Assembly: GCA_035691485.1 (NCBI GenBank)
Contig: DASSIZ010000094.1
Coordinates: 1 to 40,022, forward strand
Origin: Terriglobales bacterium
Lineage (GTDB): Bacteria; Acidobacteriota; Terriglobia; Terriglobales; Acidobacteriaceae
Direction of reading: 5' to 3'
Length of the DNA: 40,022 bases
The notes beneath the pieces are model-generated. The model did no database searches and was not told the DNA's origin. It saw only the letters and a list, made by a program, of their open reading frames with translations. The translations under genes and the position numbers were made by a program. This document shows positions 15,435-24,817 of the stretch, piece after piece. Position 1 is the stretch's first letter. Each line of letters starts with the position of its first letter.

Positions 15435-18272
15435 TTACTTAGTCTTGCCCTTATACTGCTGGACCAGAGTAGCGAATAACGGATTCGCCTGCAGGCTTGA
15501 CAGTTCGGGATCGCTCTCGGCCTGCCGCGCCGGATAGCCTCTCTCGAAGCATTGGCGCAGGGTTTGCAATGCCGGGACAGTATCGCCGGCGAGCGATTCG
15601 ACAACCGCCTGGTTGTAGATCTGATTCACGTCATTGGGATCGACTGCCCGCGCGCGGCGGATGAAGAGCGCTGCCTGCGCGCGATCACCTTTCTTGGCGT
15701 AGTACAAGGCCAACGATCCCATAACCTCCGTGTTTCGCGGGTTCACCTGTAACTGCTTCAATGCGAGTGCAATGGCCTTGTCGTAGGTAGCATTGGCCTC
15801 CGCCTGTTTCCCCGACCAACGGTAGGCATCAGCCAAGTTGCCGGCCACCATCTCCTGGTTGGGATTCATTTCCATGGCTTTCCTGAACATCTCGACAGAG
15901 TCGTTGTAGCGCTTCAGGTAAAAGTACGCGGTGCCGAGGTTCGAGTAAGTGACGAAGTGGGGCTGGAAGGAGAGCGCTTTCTGAAACATAGGGACGCTCT
16001 CGTCGAACTTGTTTTGCTGAAAATAAACGACGCCCATGTTGCGGTAAGGGACGGGGTTATTGGGCGCTAACTCGCTCGCCTTCTTGTAGGCCGCGAGTGC
16101 CTGGTCATTGTCGCCCATCTTTATGAATGCCGAACCCAGCGCGTCGTAATTCAGCCAGTAATACGGATTCGTCTGGATCGCCTTCTTATAAGCGTCCACC
16201 GCTTCCGGCTTCCGGCCCGCGGTACGATAGGCGTCGCCCAGCTTGCGATATCCCTCGTCAAAATTGGGCGCCAGTTCCAGCGTCCGTTTCAGTTCGGCAA
16301 TCGCCTCGGCCGGCTTGCCGGTGGCGGCATAGACCGCCCCCAGCGATGAGTGAACCTCGGGCAAGTTGTCATTAAGCCGATCGGCTTGTTTCGCCGCCGC
16401 CTCCGCCCTGGTGACCCAGCTGCCATCCGTGGTCTCGCGGTACATGCGCAGGCTGGCATCGGCAATTCCGGTATAGGCGAGCGCGAAGTTCGGATCTCGT
16501 TGCGTGGCCTGCTGGAACTGCTGCAGCGCCTCCTGGATGGTCTTGCGATCGAGTTCGCTGCGGCTGAAGACGTTTTTCGCCCGCAAGTAAACTTCGTAGG
16601 CATCGGCATTCTCGGTAGGATGGGCAGAAGTGCGCGCCATCTCCTCGGTGCTGGCCTTAATCGACAGCGCCGAGACCAATTTCGAGTAGGCGTTGTCTTC
16701 CAGCGTAAGCAGGTCCTGCTTGAGGCCGGAGAATTCCTGCGTCCACAGCCGCTTTCCGGCTTCGACGTCGTCCAGGTTCATGACCAGGCGGATCTTGTCG
16801 CCTTCGCCTTGCAAATTTCCGGTGACGACATACTTCGCGCCCAGGGTATTAGCGGCATCGGCCGGCGACGTATCGGGCTTGAGCTTGGCCACGGCGCTAG
16901 GCGCGGCGATCTGCACGTCCTTCAACTGGAAAAGCTTGGCGGTGAGGGCATCGACCACGCCGTCGCCGATGTAGCCCAGTGTCTTTTCATCGCCGATGAT
17001 CTTCAGCGGCAACACCGCGACGTGCTTGGTTTCGACCACCGGCACAGCTGCGGCCTGTGGGCCGCCAAAGATGCGATGGCGCACCCACGGAACCGCCATC
17101 AGCCCGGCAGCTAGGACCAGCACCGCGGCCACCGCCACCAGCCACGTCCGGCTGACCGCGAATCCTGGAAGCGCGATCTGCACGCTGCGCGAGCCGGACT
17201 TAGGCGGCGCGGTCGCGGTGTCCAGGTCGTGCAGGATTTCCCCGGCGGTCTGGTAGCGCTGCGCGGGATCGCGCTCGATGCACTTCATGATGACGCGCAC
17301 AATCCAGTCAGGCAGGTCGGGATTGAGGGTCTTAGGACTGGGCGGCGCTTCGTGCACGCGCTTGTACATCAGCTGCAGGGTGGTGTCGGCGTGGAACGGG
17401 ACATCCCCGGTGACCATCTCGTAGAGGATAAGGCCAAGCGCGTAGAGATCGGCGCGATGGTCGATTTTTCCGCCCTGCACCTGCTCCGGGGCCATATAGC
17501 GCGGCGTTCCGAGGAACTCGCCGCTCTTGGTCATGCCGGTGTCCTGCTCCAGCGACTTGGCAAGACCGAAGTCGGAGACGTACACGTTCTCCTGCTTGTC
17601 GAGCAGGATGTTCTGCGGCTTGAAATCGCGGTGCACCACACCTTCGCTGTGGGCGGCATCCAGTGCGCTGCACAGTTGCCTGGCGATCTTGATGGCATGC
17701 TCGATGCTGAGCTTGCCCTGCTGCGTGAGCAGGCCGTGGAGGTCCTGGCCTTCGACGTAGGCCATGGAGATGAACTTCACTCCGGCGGCCTCGCCCAAAT
17801 CGTGAATGCGCAGAATGTTCTTGTGGGAAACCTTGCTCGCCAGCAGCAATTCCTGCTTGAAGCGCGCCTCCACGCCGGGATCGCGAGCCAGGTCGGGACG
17901 AATCAGCTTGAGCGCGACAGGACGTTGCAACTCCTTGTCCCACGCTTTATAGACCGCGCCCATGCCGCCCTGGCCGAGCATGCGGTCAATGCGATATCGA
18001 GGGCCGAAGTCCACCTGGTCAGAACCGGCGCCGATGCCGAGCGCAGTCCAGGAACCGGCGGTCGGATGATTGGGATCTTGCGCCGGCGCGGCAGATGGAG
18101 CTAGAGCAGGAGCAGGCGCACTGGCCGCTCCCTGCGCTCCCACGCCGGGCACGGGCGGCAGGCTGACCCCGGCAAAGGTCGCCGCTTCGCCAATGGGAAC
18201 GAGCGCGGCACCGCAGCGGATACACTTCGATACGGCTGCGAGGTTACTGGTTCCACATTGCGGACAGTTCAT
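15435..18272 (-). CDS. Serine/threonine protein kinase with zinc ribbon, TolB-like region and TPRs
   Basis: Membrane-spanning Hanks-type kinase of 945 residues. Order of parts: zinc ribbon CPQC...CIRC (3-20), Pro/Ala linker (40-70), kinase domain (93-351) with GQGGMGAVY loop, K122, HRDFKPQN (214-221), DFG (234-236) and APE (261-263), one TM segment (about 377-397), a TolB-like/FlgO-type alpha-beta region (about 416-540, HVAVLPLKIIGDEKTLGYIGDG), then some nine to ten TPRs to about 930. All kinase catalytic residues are present. Topology predicts a cytosolic kinase and periplasmic TPRs that could sense a ligand or assemble partners. ATG 18272 is chosen because the zinc ribbon starts there; the frame is open 19 codons further. 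Converges on the PEP-CTERM gene. Confidence 0.93.
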   Translation of the reverse strand: MNCPQCGTSNLAAVSKCIRCGAALVPIGEAATFAGVSLPPVPGVGAQGAASAPAPALAPSAAPAQDPNHPTAGSWTALGIGAGSDQVDFGPRYRIDRMLGQGGMGAVYKAWDKELQRPVALKLIRPDLARDPGVEARFKQELLLASKVSHKNILRIHDLGEAAGVKFISMAYVEGQDLHGLLTQQGKLSIEHAIKIARQLCSALDAAHSEGVVHRDFKPQNILLDKQENVYVSDFGLAKSLEQDTGMTKSGEFLGTPRYMAPEQVQGGKIDHRADLYALGLILYEMVTGDVPFHADTTLQLMYKRVHEAPPSPKTLNPDLPDWIVRVIMKCIERDPAQRYQTAGEILHDLDTATAPPKSGSRSVQIALPGFAVSRTWLVAVAAVLVLAAGLMAVPWVRHRIFGGPQAAAVPVVETKHVAVLPLKIIGDEKTLGYIGDGVVDALTAKLFQLKDVQIAAPSAVAKLKPDTSPADAANTLGAKYVVTGNLQGEGDKIRLVMNLDDVEAGKRLWTQEFSGLKQDLLTLEDNAYSKLVSALSIKASTEEMARTSAHPTENADAYEVYLRAKNVFSRSELDRKTIQEALQQFQQATQRDPNFALAYTGIADASLRMYRETTDGSWVTRAEAAAKQADRLNDNLPEVHSSLGAVYAATGKPAEAIAELKRTLELAPNFDEGYRKLGDAYRTAGRKPEAVDAYKKAIQTNPYYWLNYDALGSAFIKMGDNDQALAAYKKASELAPNNPVPYRNMGVVYFQQNKFDESVPMFQKALSFQPHFVTYSNLGTAYFYLKRYNDSVEMFRKAMEMNPNQEMVAGNLADAYRWSGKQAEANATYDKAIALALKQLQVNPRNTEVMGSLALYYAKKGDRAQAALFIRRARAVDPNDVNQIYNQAVVESLAGDTVPALQTLRQCFERGYPARQAESDPELSSLQANPLFATLVQQYKGKTK

Positions 18273-18414
18273 GGCGAACCGGAGCCCGGTAAATGAAAAG
18301 ATTATTGAACAGTAAACAGGCTCACGCAAGCGGAAAACCCGTCCCTAACGCAGGTTGCGAGCCTGACAGCACCCGTATTGGTCTCCGTGTGCAGCGCGGA
18401 GTGTTACGCGGCGC

Positions 18415-20028
18415 TTAGTACCTGGCCATCTTCGCCTCGAAGGCGGCAAACTGTCCTTCCAGGTTCCACTGCAGGCGCGCCCGCTGACTGCCCTGGAGAA
18501 ATTGACGGCAGGCAGGAGTGAGCGAATCGTCGGAGGCGCCGGGGCGGTCCGCCTGGCATGCCGCGCGATGAAATGTCTTCGCGTCGGACCACAAGCTGGC
18601 GCCGGGAACGAAGGCGTGCTCCAGGCTGTTGCGCGACATCTGCTTAAGCGTGGCATAGCTGAACCCGTAGGTCTGGATGGCACGCAGGTACTCGTGATTG
18701 AGGTCGGAGCGGGCGACGCCCTCATCATCGGTGGCGAGCGAAACTGGTACGCCGTATTTCAAGTAGATCGGCAAGGGGTGGTCGGCGCCGCGCACGCCCA
18801 GGATCATGTCATTGCTGGTAAGGCAGATTTCCACCGCCACGTTTTTCTGCGCCATGGTGCGCAGCAGTTCAAGGGGATCGCGCTCATACATTACATCCAC
18901 GCCGTGGCCGATGCGTTCGGCGTGCCCAAGAAGGATGGACTCGCGAATATGAAAGCGCAGGCCGTCGGGCGGCACCAGGCCGGCGGCCAGTTCGCCGGCG
19001 TGCAGCGTGATGCGCACCTTTGGATAGAGCTTGTGCAGGAAATCCATCATCTGCATGTGGAGTGTAAAGTCGCGCATCTCGACGAAGCCGTCTTCCGGCA
19101 TGACCAGGTTGATCCCGACCACGCGCGGGTCCGCGGTGCCCATTTCGAATCCGGCCACCATCTCGGCGAAGACCTGGTCGCGTCCCAGGCCGCGATGCAC
19201 CTCGTACAAGTATCGGACCGTCACGCCGCATCCGGGATCGGCGTTCAACGAACTGCAGCCGAGCATGGAACGCATCTTGTCTTCGGCCTGGTCCACGCTC
19301 AAGCGGGCGGCAGCGACCACGCGGGCAATGTCTTTGTCGATCAGCTTCTGCCGTTGTGCGGCCATGTCACCGTTCCAGCCCATGCCGGAACCGAAGCGCG
19401 CCACCGCACCGTCGTCGGGGCTGAGGATGAATTCGATGTAGGACACGTGCTCGCGGCCGGCACGCGCGACCGCCTCGGCCAGCATCTCTCCCATGTGATC
19501 GTGCTTGGCGAGGGAGAATTTGCCGAAGGTATCGAAGAAATGATCGTGACCGGAGCGATCGTTTTCACCGGGCGTGAATTGACGCATCGACCAGGCATCC
19601 ACGATGTCACGGTAGAGAACGGGATCGGCGAACGCGCGCGCCGCCGGCACCTGTCCCTTGGCTTCATCGCAGCCCGGCTTCTGAGCATCGGGGGACTTCT
19701 CCGGGGAAACCGCGCGCAGGGTCTTCCGCTCGACGCAGAGATTATCGTGCACGGCGAAGTTGATGAAGGACTCCCCATAGATGGCCCCGGTGAGGTGGTT
19801 GTGCAGGTCGGCGCCTTTCGGCAACTGCTGCACAAAATCCAACAGCAATAAGGGCTGCTTGCGGATGGAGTCGAGGTAGCGCTCGGTGCGCTGCTCATTG
19901 TCGGAAGTCGGCGGCGCCGTTTCTCGGGCCGGGCTGCGCGGCGGATGTTGAGGCCTGGCGGTGGACTGCTGTCCGGCGGCGAGGGTCGCGATCAATAACA
20001 ACAGAAGAGAGTGCCAGCAGCGGCTCAA
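18415..20028 (-). CDS. Exported adenosine deaminase-like protein
   Basis: Zinc aminohydrolase of 537 residues that would deaminate adenosine, or a related purine, outside the cytosol. The start is taken as TTG 20028: GAGGTGA lies five bases upstream and it opens a good signal peptide (SRCWHSLLLLLIATLAAGQ). An ATG further upstream would bury that signal. Zinc and catalytic residues are visible: H76-N-H78, H343 and E346 (HAGE), H375 (HGVD), D434-D435 (ATDDEGV). It is longer than cytosolic ADA (about 340), closer in size to secreted ADA2/ADGF proteins, and has extra cysteines (C98, C120, C258, C267) that could form disulfides. It is divergent from the TonB-dependent receptor. Confidence 0.88.
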   Translation of the reverse strand: MSRCWHSLLLLLIATLAAGQQSTARPQHPPRSPARETAPPTSDNEQRTERYLDSIRKQPLLLLDFVQQLPKGADLHNHLTGAIYGESFINFAVHDNLCVERKTLRAVSPEKSPDAQKPGCDEAKGQVPAARAFADPVLYRDIVDAWSMRQFTPGENDRSGHDHFFDTFGKFSLAKHDHMGEMLAEAVARAGREHVSYIEFILSPDDGAVARFGSGMGWNGDMAAQRQKLIDKDIARVVAAARLSVDQAEDKMRSMLGCSSLNADPGCGVTVRYLYEVHRGLGRDQVFAEMVAGFEMGTADPRVVGINLVMPEDGFVEMRDFTLHMQMMDFLHKLYPKVRITLHAGELAAGLVPPDGLRFHIRESILLGHAERIGHGVDVMYERDPLELLRTMAQKNVAVEICLTSNDMILGVRGADHPLPIYLKYGVPVSLATDDEGVARSDLNHEYLRAIQTYGFSYATLKQMSRNSLEHAFVPGASLWSDAKTFHRAACQADRPGASDDSLTPACRQFLQGSQRARLQWNLEGQFAAFEAKMARY

Positions 20029-20054
20029 GAATTCACCTCGGAAAAAGTGAACAG

Positions 20055-20110
20055 GATTGTAGCGCCGGAATAGCGCAAGAGCGAAGCGTTCTCGCCGATT
20101 GGTTACAATC
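20055..20110. promoter_or_regulatory. Divergent promoter region between the deaminase and receptor genes
   Basis: GATTGTA (20055-20061) and TACAATC (20104-20110) form an inverted pair. On each strand this reads TACAATC, 10-30 bases before the respective start codon, so both may be -10 boxes of back-to-back promoters. No clear -35 elements are seen. Confidence 0.35.
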
Positions 20111-20118
20111 ATCTGCTC

Positions 20119-22992
20119 ATGCGCCGGCGGTTGGCCATTCTGTTCCTGGTGTGTCTCCTGCCGGATGCGGCGGGATACGGCCAGACGTCGCGGACAGGCG
20201 GAAGCGTAGCCGGTTTCATCCGCGACAGCACCGGCGCGGCCATTGCCGGCGCCCAGATCTTGCTGCGCAATCTGGCCACCGGCTACCAGCGCGAATTTCG
20301 CAGCGACGAGCACGGCACGTTTCATGCATTCGATCTGCCGCTGGGGGAGTTCGAGTTGCGCGCCGAAGCACCCGGCTTTGCTCCCTACTTTCACCGTGGT
20401 CTCAGCATTTCGATCGGGCAGACGGTGCACCTGCAGGTGCGGTTGGCGCCCGCCGCCGAATCCCGCACGGTGACGGTCACCGGACAGCCGCCTCCATTGG
20501 ACACTTCGCAGCCCACCACCACCACGACCGTGGACACTGAACGGATTGAAGAGCTGCCGGTGGTCAGCCGCAGCTACCTGAACTTCGTCTTGCTGGCGCC
20601 GGGGGTCACCCCGACCGAGCGCCAGCACCCGCCCAACACACACTCTCAATTGCCAGACAGCGGTTTCAGTTTTGGCGGTCTTCGCCCGCGAAGCAACAAT
20701 TTGTCCATCGATGGCGTGGACAACAATGACGAGTACACCGGCGCCGGCCGCACGGAGCTATCGCTGGAGACCATCCGCGAGTTCCAGGTGGTGAACAATG
20801 GCCTGTCGGCGGAATCGGGCGGGGCGTCAGGCGGGTCGATCAACGTGGTCACGCGAAGCGGCGCCAACATTTATCATGGCGACGCTTTCATTTTTGTCCA
20901 GAACGGTTCGTTGAACGCGCGGCCAGCGTTCGAGGAGGGGCCCGGCAAGCCCGACTTGTCGCGCTATCGCATCGGCGGCGCGCTCGGCGGTCCGCTGCGC
21001 CGCGACCGGACATTCTTCTACACCGCCTTTGAACAGGAACACGCGCGCGGCCAGACGGCCAGCGACGTCAGCTCGCAGGCGATTGCGGCGATCAATGCGC
21101 TCCTCGCCACCGGGGCCTATCCCGCGCTGGCGACGCGAAGGCTCGCCGCGTCATGGTCCCCAACCGCGCGCGCCGAAACCGAACTCTCCGCCAGACTGGA
21201 TCACCAATTGAGCCCGCATCATTCCCTGATGCTGCGCTACTCGTTCACCAATAACCGCGTGGCGAACGACGGTTTCAACACCGGCGGCCTGACCGACGTG
21301 AGCGCGCGCGGCTCCGCTTTCACCAAAGATCACGTGCTGGTTGGCTCGCTGGCGTCGGTTTTCAGCAGCAGCGCAGTGAACGATTTGCGCTTTCAGTTGG
21401 CCACCCGCCGGGTGGTCTCCGGCACCGCGGACGCTACCGGGCCGAACATCGAGATTCCAGGGGTGGTGAATTTTGGGCGTCCCTATGAGGGCAACAGCGC
21501 GCGGCACGAGAACCACTACCAGGTCAGCGACAGCATCACCTTTACGAAAGGCCGCCACCTGCTGAAAATCGGGGCGACGGTGAATCGCATACGCCTGCGC
21601 GCCTCCGTCCCGGATGGCTTCGGTGGCCTGTACATTTTTCCCGACTTGCAGTCATTCTTCGCAGGACAGCCTGATGAGTACCGCCAGGGCTTTGGCAGTC
21701 CCCGCAGCGACTTTCCGGTCACCGCGACCGGCGCATTCCTGCAGGACCATTGGACGGCAACTCGCGGCCTGGCGGTGGACGCTGGCATCCGTTATGACTT
21801 CGAACATTTGCCCGCAGGCTTCAACCAGGACACCAACAATTTCAGCCCGCGCATCGGCTTGGCATACTCGCCTGCGCCCACTTGGGTCATGCGCTCCGGC
21901 TACGGGGTCTTTTTCGATCGCTACCTGCTGGCAGCGGTCAACCGCGCCCTTGACCGCAATGGCATCGGCTCGTTCGAACTGGTGGCGGAGGGGAGCGACG
22001 CACAACGCTTTTTCTCCGCAGCCGCTCTGAATCCGCCGGCAGCAATGCCAATCCCGCCCTCGATCTACACGGCGGATCCGCGCCTTGCCGATTCCTACAG
22101 CCAGCAGGCAAACCTGGGAGTCGAGCACCTGATCTCGAGTAACTGGACCGCGGGGGCCAACTTTCTTGTTGCGCGCGGGGTGAAGCTGTCGCGGACCGTG
22201 ACCATCAATCTGCCGCCGCCGCTGGTGCTCACTGCTTCCAACGCAGCGATGCTGGGTTTCAGCGTGCCTCCCCCGCAAGCGATTGGACGCGAAGTATTCC
22301 CGCCGGAAAGAATGAATCCATTCTTTGGCGCCATCTACGAATGGCAGAATCGTGCCTCCTCCACCTACCAGGGCTTGTCGCTCGCGCTGAACCGCCGGTT
22401 GGCCAACGAAATTGAATTCTCGGCCGCCTACACACTGTCCAAGACCATCGATGACGCTTCCGACTTCAACGAGCAGCCGCAAAACACCTACGACATTCGG
22501 GCGGAGCGCGCCTTCTCCGGATTCGACCAGCGCCACCGGTTTGCCTTCAGCGGCCTCTTCGATCTGCCATTCGGCGATGAAGACGAAGGTGCAGCCGGTC
22601 GACCTGGCAAACTGGCGGCGGTTTTCGGCAATGTCGAGATCGCGCCCATCCTGTCGATCGGCAGCGGCCACCCGGTAAATCCGTTGGTTGGCACCGACAT
22701 TAACCGAAACTTCGCTCTGCCAGTTTCCTCGCGTCCGCTGGGCATGGCCCGAAATTCACTTCGCCTGCCCACCAACGCCGAACTCGATCTCCGCATCTTG
22801 AAACTGTTCAAACTCACCGAGCACGGGCATCTGGACCTGGTCGCCGAGTTCTTCAACCTGGTCAACCGCGTCAACATCAGCGGAATCAATCCCTATTTCG
22901 GGGCGGGAACGCTGCCGGCAAACTCGTTTGCCCGACCCATCGATGCCTTGAACCCGCGCCAGGTGCAGTTTTCGCTGGATTTCGAATTCTGA
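20119..22992 (+). CDS. TonB-dependent receptor, Oar-like, with carboxypeptidase-regulatory domain
   Basis: Outer-membrane protein of 957 residues. Signal peptide to about residue 22. A carboxypeptidase-regulatory (transthyretin-like) domain at about 28-110 starts with GSVAGFIRDSTGAAIAGAQI. The plug follows at about 115-250 (IEELPVVSRSYLNFVLLAPGV, SIDGVDNNDEYTGAG, INVVTRSGAN), then a long beta barrel ending in VQFSLDFEF, with a C-terminal Phe typical of outer-membrane barrels. This layout is the Oar-type receptor common in Acidobacteriota. The substrate is unknown. No TonB box is obvious. It is divergent from the exported adenosine deaminase. Confidence 0.92.
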   Translation: MRRRLAILFLVCLLPDAAGYGQTSRTGGSVAGFIRDSTGAAIAGAQILLRNLATGYQREFRSDEHGTFHAFDLPLGEFELRAEAPGFAPYFHRGLSISIGQTVHLQVRLAPAAESRTVTVTGQPPPLDTSQPTTTTTVDTERIEELPVVSRSYLNFVLLAPGVTPTERQHPPNTHSQLPDSGFSFGGLRPRSNNLSIDGVDNNDEYTGAGRTELSLETIREFQVVNNGLSAESGGASGGSINVVTRSGANIYHGDAFIFVQNGSLNARPAFEEGPGKPDLSRYRIGGALGGPLRRDRTFFYTAFEQEHARGQTASDVSSQAIAAINALLATGAYPALATRRLAASWSPTARAETELSARLDHQLSPHHSLMLRYSFTNNRVANDGFNTGGLTDVSARGSAFTKDHVLVGSLASVFSSSAVNDLRFQLATRRVVSGTADATGPNIEIPGVVNFGRPYEGNSARHENHYQVSDSITFTKGRHLLKIGATVNRIRLRASVPDGFGGLYIFPDLQSFFAGQPDEYRQGFGSPRSDFPVTATGAFLQDHWTATRGLAVDAGIRYDFEHLPAGFNQDTNNFSPRIGLAYSPAPTWVMRSGYGVFFDRYLLAAVNRALDRNGIGSFELVAEGSDAQRFFSAAALNPPAAMPIPPSIYTADPRLADSYSQQANLGVEHLISSNWTAGANFLVARGVKLSRTVTINLPPPLVLTASNAAMLGFSVPPPQAIGREVFPPERMNPFFGAIYEWQNRASSTYQGLSLALNRRLANEIEFSAAYTLSKTIDDASDFNEQPQNTYDIRAERAFSGFDQRHRFAFSGLFDLPFGDEDEGAAGRPGKLAAVFGNVEIAPILSIGSGHPVNPLVGTDINRNFALPVSSRPLGMARNSLRLPTNAELDLRILKLFKLTEHGHLDLVAEFFNLVNRVNISGINPYFGAGTLPANSFARPIDALNPRQVQFSLDFEF

Positions 22993-23029
22993 ACGAGCTT
23001 CATCTCCCCACCGTTCCGGCGCTGGTATC

Positions 23030-23593
23030 ATGCTGGACGAACATTCAGGGATGGCAGCCATGGAAATTTCCGAAGTCAAAGAGTTGCAGGAAGTCTCCGC
23101 CGAAGCGCGCACCCGCAATGACAAACGCATCGGAATGACGATGGCAGTGATTGCCGTGTTTTTGGCAATTTCAACCATGCTGGGGCATCGCACGCATACC
23201 GAGTCGGTCCTGCTGCAGACCCGAGCCACCGACCAGTGGGCGTTTTACCAGGCGAAGAACATCCGCGCCCACATGTACGAAGCGAACTCCGAGATGGTCG
23301 CGGCTTTGGGCGGCGCGCAAGGGGCAAAGCTGGCAGAAGACTTCAAGACACGCGGTGAAAAGCAGCGCGCAGACGCGGAAAAAATCCGCACCGACGCGGA
23401 AAAACTGGAAGCGGAAACGCAGGCGACGGAGAATAAGGCGACGCACTACAACTTGGGGGAGATCTTTTTCGAAATCGGCATTGTGCTCTGCTCCATCTCC
23501 CTGCTGACAGCGTCGCCGCTGTTCTGGCGTTTGTCGTTTCTGAGCACAGCGGTCGGAATTGTGATTGCGGCGCGGGGAGCGATGCTGCACTGA
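23030..23593 (+). CDS. DUF4337 family membrane protein
   Basis: A 187-residue protein that matches the DUF4337 family by its shape and by LLQTRATDQWAFYQAKNIRAH. A short acidic N-terminus is followed by a TM segment (IGMTMAVIAVFLAISTMLG, about 40-58), a charged, Glu/Lys-rich helical region likely to be a coiled coil (about 95-140), and two further hydrophobic segments up to the C-terminus. Alternative starts at 23051 and 23060 would shorten the N-terminus by 7 or 10 residues; none has a strong ribosome site. The function of the family is unknown. It lies 37 bases after the receptor gene and could be cotranscribed. Confidence 0.8.
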   Translation: MLDEHSGMAAMEISEVKELQEVSAEARTRNDKRIGMTMAVIAVFLAISTMLGHRTHTESVLLQTRATDQWAFYQAKNIRAHMYEANSEMVAALGGAQGAKLAEDFKTRGEKQRADAEKIRTDAEKLEAETQATENKATHYNLGEIFFEIGIVLCSISLLTASPLFWRLSFLSTAVGIVIAARGAMLH

Positions 23594-23620
23594 TCCCGGA
23601 ACCGTCCCGCAACTCGTCAA

Positions 23621-24817
23621 TCATTTGCTAATTCCGTGCGCCTTGAGGACCTCCTCCACCCGCTCCACCGGAATCGCTTCGACGGTATGACCGCGTCCGG
23701 TGACGGTCGTTGCCTTGAGCAATGAGTTGTAAATCGCCTCCTCGGTGGCCTCGATCGCTGCCAGGAAGAGTGGGGACATCGCTTCGTTGCCTAGCGCTAC
23801 CACTTGCCGCGGTTTCTCCGCATCGCCGCGCCGCACTCGCAACTCCGGCGCGGTGGAGAAAGCAATCGCATAATCGCCGCTGCCGTTGGATCCGCCAGCC
23901 CCGGTACGGGCCATGCCCATGATAGCCCGCGCCGCCAGGCGCTTCAGGTTGCGCGCGTCGACGGGAGCGTCGGTGGCTATGACGATCATGCAGGAGCCAT
24001 CCGCGTTACCGGCGGTCGAAGTGGAATACGGCGGATGTTTTATCAAATCGTGGGGCAAGGTCCCCAGTTGCTCCCGAAACTCGTACCTGCCCAGTTCCCG
24101 GCCGACAGGCGCACCGGCAATGGACAGCACGCCGCCGAAGTTCGACTGCACCAGCACGCCGACGGTGTATCCGCCGAGGGACGCCGGCAATTTTCGCGAC
24201 GCGGTTCCGATCCCGCCCTTCCAGCCGAACGCAACCGTACCCGTGCCCGCGCCGACGCTCCCCTCCTCGACCGGGCCGCCTTTCGCGCTCCTGATAGCGG
24301 CCAGCAGGTCGTCAGGCGTGACCGGCCGCGAGCGAATGTCGTTCAAGAAACCGTCGTTAGTCTCCCCGACGAGGGGATTGATGGATTGCACGTCTTCATT
24401 TCCGGGCAGCGAAAGCATGTAGTCAATGACGGCATCGGCCACGCGCGGAACGGCGAGCGTGGAGGTCAGCACGATGGGCGTCTCGATCTCGCCCAGCTCG
24501 TTCACTTGGGTGGAACCGGCAAGCTTGCCAAAGGCGTTGCCGACAAACACTGCGCCCGGCACCTTCTCGCGAAACAGGTTTCCGGCGTGGGGCAGAATGG
24601 CGGTCACTCCTGTGCGCACGTCCGCACCGCGCAAGATGGTGGCATGGCCGACCCTGACGCCGGCAACGTCGGTGATCGCATTCAGCGGTCCCGGCGGAAT
24701 CACACCGACGTTCACTCCGAGAGCGCGGAGCCGGGGGCGGGGCTGTGCCGGCGTCTGGGACGCGGCACTACCCAGGAGCGCGACCGTGATGAAAACTCGA
24801 CCAAGAAGCTTGGCCAT
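23621..24817 (-). CDS. Exported P1-family peptidase (DmpA / L-aminopeptidase D-esterase type)
   Basis: Self-processing peptidase of 398 residues. Signal peptide AKLLGRVFITVALLGSAAS, cleavage near residue 25. The autoprocessing site of the family is present as SNGSGDYAIAFST, so cleavage would fall between G312 and S313 and free S313 as the N-terminal nucleophile. Other family signatures are NAITDVAGVRVGHATI (46-61) and VGAGTGTVAFGWKGGIGTAS (188-207). ATG 24817 gives the signal peptide; longer starts do not. Family members act on D-amino acid amides, beta-peptides or short L-peptides. It converges on the DUF4337 gene with a 27-base gap. Confidence 0.9.
   Translation of the reverse strand: MAKLLGRVFITVALLGSAASQTPAQPRPRLRALGVNVGVIPPGPLNAITDVAGVRVGHATILRGADVRTGVTAILPHAGNLFREKVPGAVFVGNAFGKLAGSTQVNELGEIETPIVLTSTLAVPRVADAVIDYMLSLPGNEDVQSINPLVGETNDGFLNDIRSRPVTPDDLLAAIRSAKGGPVEEGSVGAGTGTVAFGWKGGIGTASRKLPASLGGYTVGVLVQSNFGGVLSIAGAPVGRELGRYEFREQLGTLPHDLIKHPPYSTSTAGNADGSCMIVIATDAPVDARNLKRLAARAIMGMARTGAGGSNGSGDYAIAFSTAPELRVRRGDAEKPRQVVALGNEAMSPLFLAAIEATEEAIYNSLLKATTVTGRGHTVEAIPVERVEEVLKAHGISK

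Noticed and set aside
18502-19851. 449-codon plus-strand frame opposite the adenosine deaminase
   Set aside because: It mirrors the deaminase coding strand; no domain is visible while the deaminase has its whole active site.
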